The notes: generated by a model not told the origin, from the letters alone. Counted from the stretch's first letter, positions 8,760 to 18,555 are shown. The stretch: 64,000 nt of DNA from Clostridiales bacterium (GCA_029008095.1 JAQXJB010000020.1:1-64000), one strand, 5' to 3'. Program-made: numbers and translations.

Positions 8760-10865
8760 ATGAAGATTTCACTAAAACTAAAGGCAGTCGCGGTTGTACT
8801 GATTTTCACAATGGTTTTGTCAGTAAGCATTGTGCTTATAAGCTACAACACTTACATAAATGCGTTTACGGCTCATTACGAGTCGCTCGCCGCCTCGATT
8901 GCAAAATCAACAGCGACGGTAGTTGACAGGGAATATGTAAAAACACTATCATCCGAGGTGCTGAAAGTTTATCATAGAATCTGTGATGAAAATGGTTCCA
9001 CACCTGATTTTGAAGCTTTTTCGGATTCGGATTGGGAAAGCTACTACGCAGAATTTGAATATATTACCGAAAGGCCCGAATACAAAGAGCTTTTGAATTT
9101 ATTGGGAAAGCTGCGAGAGGATCATGACATAGTGTCGCTTTATATTGGTTATACCGATCTTGAAACGATGAAGGATCTGTATTTGGTCGATGCAAGCGCT
9201 GAAGAGCAGTGCTTACCCGGTGACTGCGATGATATCCAGGAGGAACACATTGAACAGGTAAAGGCAGGTAATTACGAATTTCCGGCCTTTATAACGAACT
9301 ATGAGAAATACGGATGGCTGTGTTCGGCATCAGCCCCCATTGTTGACGAAGACGGTAACGTTATCGGTGTTGCTCTCGTTGATATATCGATGAATCATAT
9401 AATGCGGGACGGCCGGAATTTCCTCTATACTTTAGCGGCTATTACGGCAATTATGGCTCTCATTATGATTTTGCTCATTGTCTTTCTCATTAGTAAAACA
9501 ATGCTGGAGCCAATCAATAAGCTGAGCTCAGCGACAAGCTCCTTTGTTTCCGGGAAAAAGGAAAGCGACAGGGAATCCGAAATTTCAAAGCTTAATATTA
9601 AAACCGGTGATGAAATTGAGAATCTTTCCGAATCTATAAAGAAGATGGAAAATGATTTGAACACATACATTACGGAGCTTACCGAAATAACCTCTGAAAA
9701 AGAGAGGATCGGCGCAGAGCTCGATGTTGCAAAGCATATCCAGTCCTCCATGCTTCCCTGCATCTTCCCGGCATTTCCCGAAAGACAGGAGTTTGACATT
9801 TATGCCTCTATGACTCCCGCAAAGGAGGTCGGCGGTGATTTCTACGATTTCTTTATGGTCGATGACAGGCATCTTGCCATTGTTATGGCTGATGTCTCCG
9901 GTAAAGGAGTGCCGGCCGCGCTGTTTATGGTAATTGCAAAAACTCTCATTAAGGACCATACCACACCTGACAGAAATTTAGGCGAGGTATTTACAACGGT
10001 TAATAATCTCCTGTATGAGTCAAACAGCGAGGGACTGTTTGTAACAGCGTTTGAGGGTGTCCTTGACCTTGCAACAGGCGAATTTAACTTTGTAAATGCC
10101 GGACACGAGATCCCGTATATCTGCAAAGCGGGCCAAAGCTTTGAGCCATACAAAATCAGAGCGGGATTTGTTCTTGCCGGTATGGAGGATATGAGATATA
10201 AAAGCGGCAGCATCGTCCTTGAAGAAGGCGATAAAATTTTCCAGTACACAGACGGCGTAACGGAAGCCACCAATCCTTCCAATGAACTGTATGGCAGCGA
10301 AAGACTATGCAGGGTCTTGAATGAGAACAGCAAAAAAACGCCCTGTGAGATACTGGAAGAAGTGAAAAAGAATATAGATGAGTTTGCAGGCGAGGCAGAC
10401 CAGTTCGATGATATTACAATGCTTTGTCTCGAATATAAGAAACGGATGGATACGGAGATGAAGGAATTATCGGTAAGCGCAAAAATTGAAAACCTTTCTG
10501 CCGTAACTGCGTTTGTTGAATCCGCCGTTGATGAATACGGCTGCAGCATGAAAGCCAAAACGCAAATAAGCATTGCCGTTGATGAGATTTTTTCAAATAT
10601 CGCACGGTATGCCTATGCTCCCGGTACCGGGGATGTAACTGTCAGGGTCGGTATGACCGAAAATCCGAAATCGGTCACTATCACCTTTACAGACAGCGGT
10701 ATACCATATGATCCGCTTGAAAAGAGCGATCCCGATACTACCCTTTCGGCAGAAGAACGCGAGATCGGCGGCCTCGGGATATATATAGTGAAAAACAGCA
10801 TGGATGAAATGAACTACGAATATAAAAACGGTTTGAACATTCTCAGGATGAGAAAGAAAATTTGA
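8760..10865 (+). CDS. Membrane SpoIIE-type phosphatase with extracellular sensor, HAMP-like linker and C-terminal RsbW-like ATPase
   Basis: 701 residues. An N-terminal membrane helix (about 8-30) and a second one (about 222-245) bracket an extracellular Cache-like sensor. A HAMP-like stretch (MLEPINKL) and coiled coil lead to the PP2C/SpoIIE domain (about 335-560), whose metal-binding acidic motifs are VGGDFYDFF, MADVSGKGVPAALFM and DQFDDITML. A C-terminal HATPase domain (about 565-701) has ISIAVDEIFSNIARYAY and ITFTDSGIPYDP, as in RsbW kinases. Phosphatase and kinase on one chain would set the phosphorylation of the STAS protein encoded 2.7 kb upstream in response to an external signal. The start ATG at 8760 follows AGAGGA. 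Confidence 0.92.
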   Translation: MKISLKLKAVAVVLIFTMVLSVSIVLISYNTYINAFTAHYESLAASIAKSTATVVDREYVKTLSSEVLKVYHRICDENGSTPDFEAFSDSDWESYYAEFEYITERPEYKELLNLLGKLREDHDIVSLYIGYTDLETMKDLYLVDASAEEQCLPGDCDDIQEEHIEQVKAGNYEFPAFITNYEKYGWLCSASAPIVDEDGNVIGVALVDISMNHIMRDGRNFLYTLAAITAIMALIMILLIVFLISKTMLEPINKLSSATSSFVSGKKESDRESEISKLNIKTGDEIENLSESIKKMENDLNTYITELTEITSEKERIGAELDVAKHIQSSMLPCIFPAFPERQEFDIYASMTPAKEVGGDFYDFFMVDDRHLAIVMADVSGKGVPAALFMVIAKTLIKDHTTPDRNLGEVFTTVNNLLYESNSEGLFVTAFEGVLDLATGEFNFVNAGHEIPYICKAGQSFEPYKIRAGFVLAGMEDMRYKSGSIVLEEGDKIFQYTDGVTEATNPSNELYGSERLCRVLNENSKKTPCEILEEVKKNIDEFAGEADQFDDITMLCLEYKKRMDTEMKELSVSAKIENLSAVTAFVESAVDEYGCSMKAKTQISIAVDEIFSNIARYAYAPGTGDVTVRVGMTENPKSVTITFTDSGIPYDPLEKSDPDTTLSAEEREIGGLGIYIVKNSMDEMNYEYKNGLNILRMRKKI

Positions 10866-10880
10866 AAAGGGGGCGCCATT

Positions 10881-11354
10881 ATGAGTGAGGGTCTTTTCAG
10901 AAAAAACAGTCTTGATAAGATTTCTTCTCCCGAACAGATAAATGATTACATAAGAACATCTAATCTGAGTATATGGGTGATATTCATAGCAGCGGCACTT
11001 CTGCTTATTGGCGTTACGGTGTGGGGCGTTTTCGGAACGATCGATATATCTGTCAGCAGTGTTGCCGTCTGCGAGAACGGCAATGTGACCTGCTATATTT
11101 CCGAATCTGACATTGAAGAAATATCAGATACAGCTCGCGCTCGTATAAACGGCGAAAGCTACGCCTTAACTGATGTGTCGGAACTTCCGGTTCCGGCCAA
11201 AAATACACTTTCTCCCTACGGGCTGCATCTTGCCGGCTTTGATGATGATGAATGGATCTATCTATCATCCGTTAGCGCAGATATAAAAGACGGTATGTAT
11301 AAGGCTGCAATCATTATAGAGAGCGTTTCACCGATCTCTCTGCTTATGAATTGA
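10881..11354 (+). CDS. Short HlyD-like / NHLP-type secretion accessory protein
   Basis: 157 residues with AAGGGGG before the start. An N-terminal cytoplasmic stretch, ending in an EQINDYIRTSN-like motif typical of NHLP-system membrane fusion proteins, is followed by one membrane helix (about 33-55) and a small extracytoplasmic beta domain (VWGVFGTIDISVSSVAVCENG). Full HlyD-type adaptors of these systems are about 400 residues with a long coiled coil. Here the coiled-coil and lipoyl halves are absent and the protein stops after a single beta module. Position directly before two peptide-exporter ABC genes supports an adaptor role. Assignment rests mainly on the N-terminal pattern and neighbours. 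Confidence 0.7.
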   Translation: MSEGLFRKNSLDKISSPEQINDYIRTSNLSIWVIFIAAALLLIGVTVWGVFGTIDISVSSVAVCENGNVTCYISESDIEEISDTARARINGESYALTDVSELPVPAKNTLSPYGLHLAGFDDDEWIYLSSVSADIKDGMYKAAIIIESVSPISLLMN

Positions 11355-11365
11355 GACGATATGCT

Positions 11366-13516
11366 ATGCGTGACAGAAAATATAAAAAAGTACCTGTGAT
11401 AATGCAAATGGAAGCCTTGGAGTGCGGCGCGGCAAGTCTTGCTATGATTTTAGCATATCACGGAAAATGGCTTCCTCTTGAACAGGTGCGTTCCGATTGC
11501 GGAGTATCAAGAGACGGTTCAAATGCAAAAAACATTCTGAAAGCCGCAAGAAGCTACGGGCTTATCGCCAAAGCTTACAGATATGAACCGCAGGATCTGA
11601 AAACCACAGCGACATATCCTTGTATTATACACTGGAATTTCAATCATTTTGTTGTACTGTGTGGATTTAAGGGTGACAAAGCAGTATTAAACGATCCGGC
11701 AAGAGGAAACTATACCGTATCTCCCGAAGAATTTGACAGAGCTTTTACAGGTATTTGTCTTTGCTTTGAACCGGGAGAGGAGTTTGTAAGGGAAGGAAAG
11801 AAAAAAAGCATCGTTTCTTATGCGATGAAACGGGTGTCTGATGCGAGAGCCGCCTCCCTGCTTATCGCGTTTGCATCGCTTCTTGTATCTGTGATTGGAA
11901 TCGTAAGCCTTGCTATGTCAAGAACTTTTGTCGATATTCTTCTCGCCGATTATAATCATGACTGGCTCGTGCCGTTCACTCTTATTCTTGCGGGCATAGG
12001 GTTTTTACAAATCATCGTACTTGCGATAAAGGAAATCATCAGCGGCAGAGTCGATGGCAGATTTGCAGCCTCCGGAAGTGCGGGCTTTATGTGGAAAATA
12101 CTTCATCTTCCCATGGAGTTCTTCTCCCAAAGAATGGCGGCGGACCTGCAGCTTCGCATGACATCCAACACGCAAATAGCAAAAATAATTGTTACAACCT
12201 TTGCACCCCTTGTGCTTGATGCGGTCATGATGATCGTATATCTTGCCGTGATGTTGAAATACAGCGTTGTTTTAACTCTGATAGGTGTTGCAAGCGTTAT
12301 TGCAAACCTCGCTATATGCAGCTACATATCGCGCAAAAGAACAAATATACTTCGTGTGATGCTGCGCGATGAGGGCAACCTTGCTTCATCGACCGTTTCC
12401 GGAATAGAAATGATCGAAACAATAAAATCAACCGGTGCGGAAAACGGCTTCTTTGAAAAATGGTCGGGCTATCAGGCCAGTGTAAACTCTCAGGAGATCG
12501 AATATCTCAGAACCGATTACAAAATAGGTATTCTGCCCGAACTCATAACTGCTCTTACAGAGATAGTTGTTTTGGTAATAGGCGTTGCTCTTGCCATAAA
12601 TGGCAAATTTACACCGGGTATGCTCCTTGCCTTTCAGGGATTTTTGACTGCATTTACATTGCCTGCAAATAAATTGATGTGGGCAGGTCAGACCTTGCAG
12701 GAACTGAGGAGCGATATAGAGCGAGTCGAAGACGTGATGACATACGCTGATGATACTATTCTGACAGAGGAAATAGAGTCGGATGAATATGACAAGCTTT
12801 CGGGAAGTATTGAGATCAAAAATATCACTTTCGGATACTCAAAGCTTGCAGAACCCCTTGTAACAGATTTTAATTTGACCGTAAGACCGGGACAGAAAAT
12901 CGCCATAGTCGGCTCATCCGGATGCGGTAAATCTACAATGGCAAAACTGATTTCAGGCTTATATGAGCCTTGGAGCGGAGAAATTCTGTTTGACGGTAAG
13001 AAGCTCAGCGAAATAGACAGAGCTGTATTTACAGGTTCTGTGGCAGTAGTGGACCAGGATATCATCTTGTTTGAAGATACTATTGCAAACAATATAAAGA
13101 TGTGGGACAGCTCCATTGAGGACTTTGAAATGATAATGGCTGCCCGTGATGCAAAAATTCACGATGACATTATAGTGCGTAACGGCGGATATAATTATCG
13201 TATTTATGAAGGTGGTAAGGATTTTTCCGGCGGGCAAAAGCAGCGTTTGGAAATCGCTCGTGTTTTGGCTCAGGATCCCACAATCATGATTATGGATGAA
13301 GCGACAAGTGCGTTAGACGCAAAGACCGAATATGAAGTAGTAAAATCCATAACAGAGCGGGGCATTACCTGCATTGTAATAGCACACCGACTATCTACCA
13401 TCCGTGACTGTGATGAAATCATCGTTATGGATAAAGGCAAAATAGTTGAACGTGGTACTCACGATGAGCTGTATGCACAGGGAGGTATATACACAAGGCT
13501 GATTGCAAACGAATAG
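11366..13516 (+). CDS. NHLP-family peptide exporter with C39 peptidase domain (peptidase/permease/ATPase)
   Basis: 716 residues from ATG 11366; a TTG at 11351 overlapping the previous stop is a weaker alternative. Residues 1-130 are a C39 leader peptidase: the catalytic Cys is in EALECGAASLAMIL, the His in WNFNHFVVLCG and the Asp in LNDPARG. A six-helix exporter domain (about 155-440) and an ATPase follow, with Walker A GSSGCGKST, signature FSGGQKQRLEIAR, Walker B IMIMDEATSALD and H-loop IAHRLS. C39 exporters cut after Gly-Gly at the end of a leader and export the rest. The only GG-leader peptide I see in the window is at 27021-27188, making it the best candidate substrate. Confidence 0.93.
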   Translation: MRDRKYKKVPVIMQMEALECGAASLAMILAYHGKWLPLEQVRSDCGVSRDGSNAKNILKAARSYGLIAKAYRYEPQDLKTTATYPCIIHWNFNHFVVLCGFKGDKAVLNDPARGNYTVSPEEFDRAFTGICLCFEPGEEFVREGKKKSIVSYAMKRVSDARAASLLIAFASLLVSVIGIVSLAMSRTFVDILLADYNHDWLVPFTLILAGIGFLQIIVLAIKEIISGRVDGRFAASGSAGFMWKILHLPMEFFSQRMAADLQLRMTSNTQIAKIIVTTFAPLVLDAVMMIVYLAVMLKYSVVLTLIGVASVIANLAICSYISRKRTNILRVMLRDEGNLASSTVSGIEMIETIKSTGAENGFFEKWSGYQASVNSQEIEYLRTDYKIGILPELITALTEIVVLVIGVALAINGKFTPGMLLAFQGFLTAFTLPANKLMWAGQTLQELRSDIERVEDVMTYADDTILTEEIESDEYDKLSGSIEIKNITFGYSKLAEPLVTDFNLTVRPGQKIAIVGSSGCGKSTMAKLISGLYEPWSGEILFDGKKLSEIDRAVFTGSVAVVDQDIILFEDTIANNIKMWDSSIEDFEMIMAARDAKIHDDIIVRNGGYNYRIYEGGKDFSGGQKQRLEIARVLAQDPTIMIMDEATSALDAKTEYEVVKSITERGITCIVIAHRLSTIRDCDEIIVMDKGKIVERGTHDELYAQGGIYTRLIANE

Positions 13517-13527
13517 GAGAAATTGTT

Positions 13528-15708
13528 ATGGGATGGTTTGACGAACAAATAAGACAACGAAAAACCAGTGACAATGCTGTTCTTTCGGAATCCCTGTATG
13601 ACATTATCGGAGCTGTTCAGGGAAATAAAATATTCTATATTCCCGAAGACAACAGAAAAGCCGCAAAAAATGAAATAGATAAAATATTAAGATACTATCG
13701 TGTAAAAAGCCGCGAACTGCCCGATACGGTAAAAGAAACCAACGATCAGCTTGAATACCTGCTTCGCCCTCACGGTATTATGCGAAGGACTGTTGTGTTA
13801 AAAGATAAATGGTATAAAAACGCCGCAGGCCCGATGTTGGCTAAGAAAAAGGATGACAGCGGTATTGTGGCGCTCATTCCCGGTAAAGGCTCCGGATATT
13901 GGTTTACAGACACATCTTTAGGAAAGCAAGTAAAGGTTACGGCGGAGCATGCAGCGCAGTTTGATGAAGAAGCTCTCTGCTTTTATAAACCGTTTCCTCA
14001 GCGGGCACTAACCGAAAAGGAACTCACAAAATATGTTTTCGATACGATACCCAAAAAGGATCTTGCTGTTTTTGCGGTCATTATACTTGCCGTCCTTTTG
14101 ATCAGTACGCTTGTTCCGGCGCTTTATAATATCATGTTCGGAACCATACTCAATCAAAGCAGTATGCGGCCGCTTATTGCTATCGCGGTGTTTTTGGTGT
14201 GTGTTTCAATCAGCACAACGGTTATGTCAGCGATGCGGAAGCTGTTTGCGGGTAAGATCCGAAACAAGATGAAGCTTGAGGTCGAGGCGGCGTCTATGAT
14301 GCGAGTTCTTTCGCTCCCGGCAGACTTCTTCAAAAAGCACAGTGCCGGAAGTCTTGCCAACAATGTGATGTCCGTTAGCGAATTGTGCGAATTGATCGTA
14401 GACGCGGTCCTGTCAACCGGGCTTACAGCACTGTTCTCTCTCGTGTTTATGGTGCAGATATACATATATGCGCCATCCCTTTGGATCTGGGCGCTGCTTG
14501 CGGTTTTGGTATCGGTTCTGTTTTCGGTCTTTGTTACCTATTTACAGATGAAGATCAAAAGAAAACAGATCAGTAAAAAGGCCGAAGAACAAGGGCTTGT
14601 TTACGCTCTTATAACCGGCATTCAGAAAATAAAATTGGTGGGAGCGGAAAAAAGAGCTTTTGCAAGATGGGGTAAAGTCTTTTCTGAAAATGCCGAGATC
14701 ACATATAATCCACCGTTCATACTGAAGATCAGCGGCGCGATAAGTGCTGCTATAACGGTTATAAGCGGAATTATTATTTATTATGTTGCAGTAAAAACGC
14801 AGGTGTCTGTTGCTGATTTTTACGCATTTAACAGCGCTTACGGAATTGTATCGGGGGCCTTTGCAAATCTGGCGGGAATGTCTCTTGCAATAGCCGGAAT
14901 AAAGCCGTTGGTTGAACACATACGACCGTTTTTTGAGACAGTTCCCGAAGTATCTGATGAAAAACAGGTCGTTTCGAGAATAAGCGGCGGTATCGAACTT
15001 AACGGCGTATCCTTTAAGTACGATGAAAGTATGCCAAATGTGATCGACAATCTTTCGCTGAAAATTCGTCCGGGTCAATATGTTGCCATCGTTGGAACTA
15101 CGGGCTGCGGAAAATCCACTTTGTTGAGACTGATGCTTGGTTTTGAGAAACCTCAGCGCGGCGCCGTGTACTATGACGGTAAGGATCTGGCAAAGCTTGA
15201 TCTGAAATCGCTGCGGCAGAAAATCGGCGTGGTCATGCAGGAGGGCAAGCTGTTTCAGGGCGATATATTCTCCAATATTGCCATTACCACCCCTGATCTC
15301 ACGCTTGATGAAGCCTGGCAGGCGGCGGAGATGGCGGGTATTGCCGATGACATAGAGAATATGCCTATGGGGATGAACACCATCATCAGCGAAGGCAGCG
15401 GCGGTATTTCGGGCGGTCAAAGACAGCGTATTTTAATTGCAAGGGCAATTGCCGCGAAGCCGAAAATACTGATGTTTGATGAAGCCACCTCTGCTCTGGA
15501 CAATATAACGCAGAAAATCGTGTCAGAGTCTTTGGATAAGCTCAAATGCACAAGAATCGTTATTGCGCACCGCCTGTCAACCATAAAACAGTGCAGCAGG
15601 ATCATTGTGCTTGATAAGGGAAAAATCGCAGAAGATGGTACATACAATGAGCTTATCGAAAAAAACGGTATATTTGCCGAGCTGGTATCAAGGCAAAGAA
15701 TAGAATAA
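13528..15708 (+). CDS. NHLP-type ABC exporter, permease/ATPase subunit without peptidase
   Basis: 726 residues, start 11 bp after the preceding stop with TAGGAGA. An unusual N-terminal region of about 170 residues without an active C39 Cys precedes the membrane domain (about 175-465). The ATPase has Walker A GTTGCGKST, signature ISGGQRQRILIAR, Walker B ILMFDEATSALD and H-loop IAHRLS. NHLP/NHLM loci regularly encode a peptidase-bearing and a peptidase-free ABC protein side by side; these probably form a heterodimer. It is the last gene of the operon. No lanthipeptide synthetase, YcaO or radical SAM maturase accompanies it here. Confidence 0.92.
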   Translation: MGWFDEQIRQRKTSDNAVLSESLYDIIGAVQGNKIFYIPEDNRKAAKNEIDKILRYYRVKSRELPDTVKETNDQLEYLLRPHGIMRRTVVLKDKWYKNAAGPMLAKKKDDSGIVALIPGKGSGYWFTDTSLGKQVKVTAEHAAQFDEEALCFYKPFPQRALTEKELTKYVFDTIPKKDLAVFAVIILAVLLISTLVPALYNIMFGTILNQSSMRPLIAIAVFLVCVSISTTVMSAMRKLFAGKIRNKMKLEVEAASMMRVLSLPADFFKKHSAGSLANNVMSVSELCELIVDAVLSTGLTALFSLVFMVQIYIYAPSLWIWALLAVLVSVLFSVFVTYLQMKIKRKQISKKAEEQGLVYALITGIQKIKLVGAEKRAFARWGKVFSENAEITYNPPFILKISGAISAAITVISGIIIYYVAVKTQVSVADFYAFNSAYGIVSGAFANLAGMSLAIAGIKPLVEHIRPFFETVPEVSDEKQVVSRISGGIELNGVSFKYDESMPNVIDNLSLKIRPGQYVAIVGTTGCGKSTLLRLMLGFEKPQRGAVYYDGKDLAKLDLKSLRQKIGVVMQEGKLFQGDIFSNIAITTPDLTLDEAWQAAEMAGIADDIENMPMGMNTIISEGSGGISGGQRQRILIARAIAAKPKILMFDEATSALDNITQKIVSESLDKLKCTRIVIAHRLSTIKQCSRIIVLDKGKIAEDGTYNELIEKNGIFAELVSRQRIE

Positions 15709-15808
15709 TATTTCAAAAAGTATCATACCTTTTGTGTCTTTATTCTGAAAAAGATACGAGAGTAAAATAAGTTTAGCTGTTTTTGTCAGACCTTGTTACA
15801 ATGTGTAT

Positions 15809-15840
15809 TTCCGCCGGAACGCCGGGGCGCTCCGGCGGAA
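15809..15840 (+). terminator. Hairpin after the exporter operon
   Basis: TTCCGCCGGA (15809-15818) pairs with TCCGGCGGAA (15831-15840). No T-tract follows directly. A second, looser pair (GCAAGGG 15844-15850 with CCCTTGC 15874-15880) encloses a T6 run. Together they separate the low-GC exporter operon from the GC-richer regulator gene. Confidence 0.5.
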
Positions 15841-15940
15841 GGTGCAAGGGGTTTGGGGCAGTTTTTTCCGAAGCCCTTGCATTTGAACAAAGCCGTATTA
15901 TAATGTAAAATCATGAATGGATACCTTGGGAGGCTCCGTG

Positions 15941-16666
15941 ATGCAGGAAATTCTTCGTCCACAACTGCATATCGCTGTCTGTGACGATGAAGCATGTGAC
16001 CGTCAGCAGATCGCCGGGCTGGTCAACGAGACCATGCTGGAGGAAGGGCTGTCCTGCCGGATCACTTCCTTTGAGAGCGGGACAGGCCTGTTGTCCGCCA
16101 TCCAAAATGGCGCGCAGTTTCAAATCCTCCTGCTGGATGTGATGATGGACGGGCTGGATGGCATGGAGTTGGCTTCCGCCCTGCGGGAAAAAGGGGATTA
16201 TACGGCGATTATTTTCATTTCCTCCAATCGGGAAATGGCGATGCGCGGCTATGAAGTGGAGGCGCTGCGGTATCTGGCAAAGCCGGTTGACCGGGCGCGG
16301 CTGCGCGAGGCTCTGATGTTCTGCTGCCGGACGCGGCTGGAGCAAAAAGAGATCCTGCTGCCAACCGCAAGCGGTCAGCGCAGGATCCTTCTATCCGATT
16401 TGATTTATGCGGAAACATGGGAACGGGGTGTCCGGCTGATTCTCAAAGACGGACAAACGGAAACCGGCATGAAAATTTCGGAACTGGCCGCCATGCTCCC
16501 GGAGCGGCAATTTGTGTTCTGCCATCGGACGATCTTAGTCAATCTGGCTTTCATCCAGTCCATCCGGTACTGCGAATTGGAATTGAAATCCGGAGCCGCG
16601 CTCCCCGTCAGCAAATACCGCCAGTCTGAGATACGAAAACAACTCATGCGCTATTTGGAGGGTTGA
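15941..16666 (+). CDS. LytTR-family response regulator
   Basis: 241 residues. ATG 15941 is chosen for GGGAGG 7 nt upstream; ATG 15917 in the same frame lacks a site. Residues about 8-125 are a receiver domain: VCDDEACD acidic pair, phospho-acceptor in LLLDVMMDG, FISS and LAKPV. Residues about 135-240 are a LytTR DNA-binding domain (RRILLSDLIYAET, FVFCHRTILVNLAFIQSI, LPVSKYRQSEIRKQL). It is convergent with the kinase gene, the two overlapping tail-to-tail by 16 bp. LytTR regulators bind pairs of direct repeats about two helical turns apart; such a pair lies at 18627-18661. Base composition is clearly GC-richer than the exporter operon to its left. Confidence 0.93.
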   Translation: MQEILRPQLHIAVCDDEACDRQQIAGLVNETMLEEGLSCRITSFESGTGLLSAIQNGAQFQILLLDVMMDGLDGMELASALREKGDYTAIIFISSNREMAMRGYEVEALRYLAKPVDRARLREALMFCCRTRLEQKEILLPTASGQRRILLSDLIYAETWERGVRLILKDGQTETGMKISELAAMLPERQFVFCHRTILVNLAFIQSIRYCELELKSGAALPVSKYRQSEIRKQLMRYLEG

Positions 16667-18555
16667 TCCATAGGAATCGCCAGCATGACTTTATAATAAT
16701 CAGGGCCGCGCTCCGTTTCCATGAGATCACCGTAGTGTTGGGAAATTTGCCGGATAATTTTCAGGCCTAAACTGTGCTTCGGCACCGCTTCTTGCGATTT
16801 TCTTTCTTGCATCCATTCCCATGTTGCGGAATTTTTACAGGAGAACACGAAGAAATCGTTTTTCAAATGTGCGTCCAGCCGGATATAAGGCTGCTCCACC
16901 CCCGGCTCGGAGGCTGCCGCCACCGCGTTATCCATGAGATTCACCAGCAGAGAACATAGCTCCGCGTCAGACAAAGGCAGCTTCTCCGGGGCCTGCATCC
17001 GGACAATCTCGACCTTGATCCCGGCATCCTCGGCAGCAGTCAGCTTGCCGTTCAGAATAATATCCAGCATTTGATTTCCGCTCTGTACCACAGGGCGGAT
17101 TTTTTCATTCTGTCCGATCAGCTCATCCAGATAACCGGCAACCGCTGTTTCTCCGGTCATTTGCCGGAGCAGACGAAAATGCTTTGCCATATCGTGGCGG
17201 AGCATCATCACCTGTTCGTGCTGCCGGCGCATGGTTTCGTAGCTGGCATAGGCCAGCTCCTGACGCTGCGCCATCAAATCAGCCTCAGTCCTGCGGGCGA
17301 GCTCCCTGCGGACGGCCTCCATCACGGCCACGGCCAGCGCCGCAGCCAACATCAGCAGCATCAGCGGCCAAAGGAAGAACGGAAATGACCCAAGGGTGAT
17401 CTGCTGCCAGGCCTGACTTCTCCAAGCGGGCAAAACGCACACAGCGATTCCCAAAAGCACGATCCCGGCCGCCGTCAGCGGACAAAACAGGCTGAAGAAC
17501 CAACTGCCCTTGCGCCGCTCCCAAAAGCCGCAGACCAGCGCTGCCAGCAGTGCCCCAAGGCCGATGGCGTACATCACTGACAGGAAGCCGAAAGAGAGGC
17601 TTCCGGCCAACTGAAGAATGAGATACACCAGTGCGGCAGCGCCCTGCGCACCGGCCAACACCGCCAGAATGACGCGCCGCCGTCCAGTCATACGGCTGGA
17701 CAAGAAAGCCAAAAGCGCAGTGAGCGCAAATTCCCGGCACTGCAAGGCAATATCCACCGGGAGCTGGACGAAATAGAACAGGGCGAAGCTGGTCATATAC
17801 ATCCGTGAGGTCAGCCACAAAAAGGCCATTATCGCCGCGCAGACCAGACCCACATCCGCTTTTCCGCGAAAGGCCTGCCCCACGAACACCGCCAGCAGGA
17901 ACACTCCCGCCAGAAAGAGGAACGAGGCGGGGACCGCCGTTTGAAAGCTCTCGGCGATCAGGCTGCTTTCGTAGGCATATCCGCAGTACAGGGTGACGGC
18001 ACAGGGCCATACGGTAGTGTCCGGCTCCTGCTTTTCGCCGATGAGGTCCGTGGATTGGGCTATGGTCAATGTGCATCCGGCATAGTCTGCGGGCAGCGTC
18101 ACGGTCACCTGCTCGGTCCGGTCCCACTCCAGCATGGGGAGGGTCAGATACCCGATCCGGTTATCCAGCTCCGGGCAGTCCGTGTAGAGCAGCTTGCCGT
18201 CCAAGAAAACCGCCACATTGCGGTTAGCCGCGTCCAGCCGCAGGGTTGGGCTGTCCAGTTCTTCTGTCATGATGCGTGAGAAATAGAAGGTCTGCCCCGG
18301 AACGGGAAGGCCGGTAAAACCGCCGAACCCATTGGGATGCAGCTCGGTGACCGTCTCGCCCTCCTGCGCGAACACCGTCCACCCTTTGCTATCGAAGACC
18401 CAATCGCTGGGGATCGCCTCTCCCGAACATGCCATGGAAAGATCATACACCGCGTCCTTCATGGGGCGGGCATAGACCAGCAGGGCGGCGGCGAATACCA
18501 CACACAGAACGAGGGACACAGCGACAGCAAGGACCCGGTATACCGTCTTTCTCAT
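16651..18555 (-). CDS. GHKL sensor histidine kinase with extracellular beta domain and multiple membrane helices
   Basis: 634 residues. Start ATG 18555 follows GGGGGGAG by 6 nt. An N-terminal helix (about 8-30) is followed by an extracellular region (about 35-195) with a jelly-roll-like pattern (LRLDAANRNVAVFLDGKLLY), then seven or more helices (about 205-430), as in 7TM-DISM receptors. The kinase core has an H-box (MLRHDMAKHFRLL), N-box (LLVNLMDNAVAAA) and a G-box-like SLGLKIIRQI, matching the LytS/AgrC GHKL class that partners LytTR regulators. It is divergent from the giant SLH gene and convergent with its regulator. A carbohydrate-like or peptide ligand is possible; the sequence does not decide. 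Confidence 0.9.
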   Translation of the reverse strand: MRKTVYRVLAVAVSLVLCVVFAAALLVYARPMKDAVYDLSMACSGEAIPSDWVFDSKGWTVFAQEGETVTELHPNGFGGFTGLPVPGQTFYFSRIMTEELDSPTLRLDAANRNVAVFLDGKLLYTDCPELDNRIGYLTLPMLEWDRTEQVTVTLPADYAGCTLTIAQSTDLIGEKQEPDTTVWPCAVTLYCGYAYESSLIAESFQTAVPASFLFLAGVFLLAVFVGQAFRGKADVGLVCAAIMAFLWLTSRMYMTSFALFYFVQLPVDIALQCREFALTALLAFLSSRMTGRRRVILAVLAGAQGAAALVYLILQLAGSLSFGFLSVMYAIGLGALLAALVCGFWERRKGSWFFSLFCPLTAAGIVLLGIAVCVLPAWRSQAWQQITLGSFPFFLWPLMLLMLAAALAVAVMEAVRRELARRTEADLMAQRQELAYASYETMRRQHEQVMMLRHDMAKHFRLLRQMTGETAVAGYLDELIGQNEKIRPVVQSGNQMLDIILNGKLTAAEDAGIKVEIVRMQAPEKLPLSDAELCSLLVNLMDNAVAAASEPGVEQPYIRLDAHLKNDFFVFSCKNSATWEWMQERKSQEAVPKHSLGLKIIRQISQHYGDLMETERGPDYYKVMLAIPMDQPSK

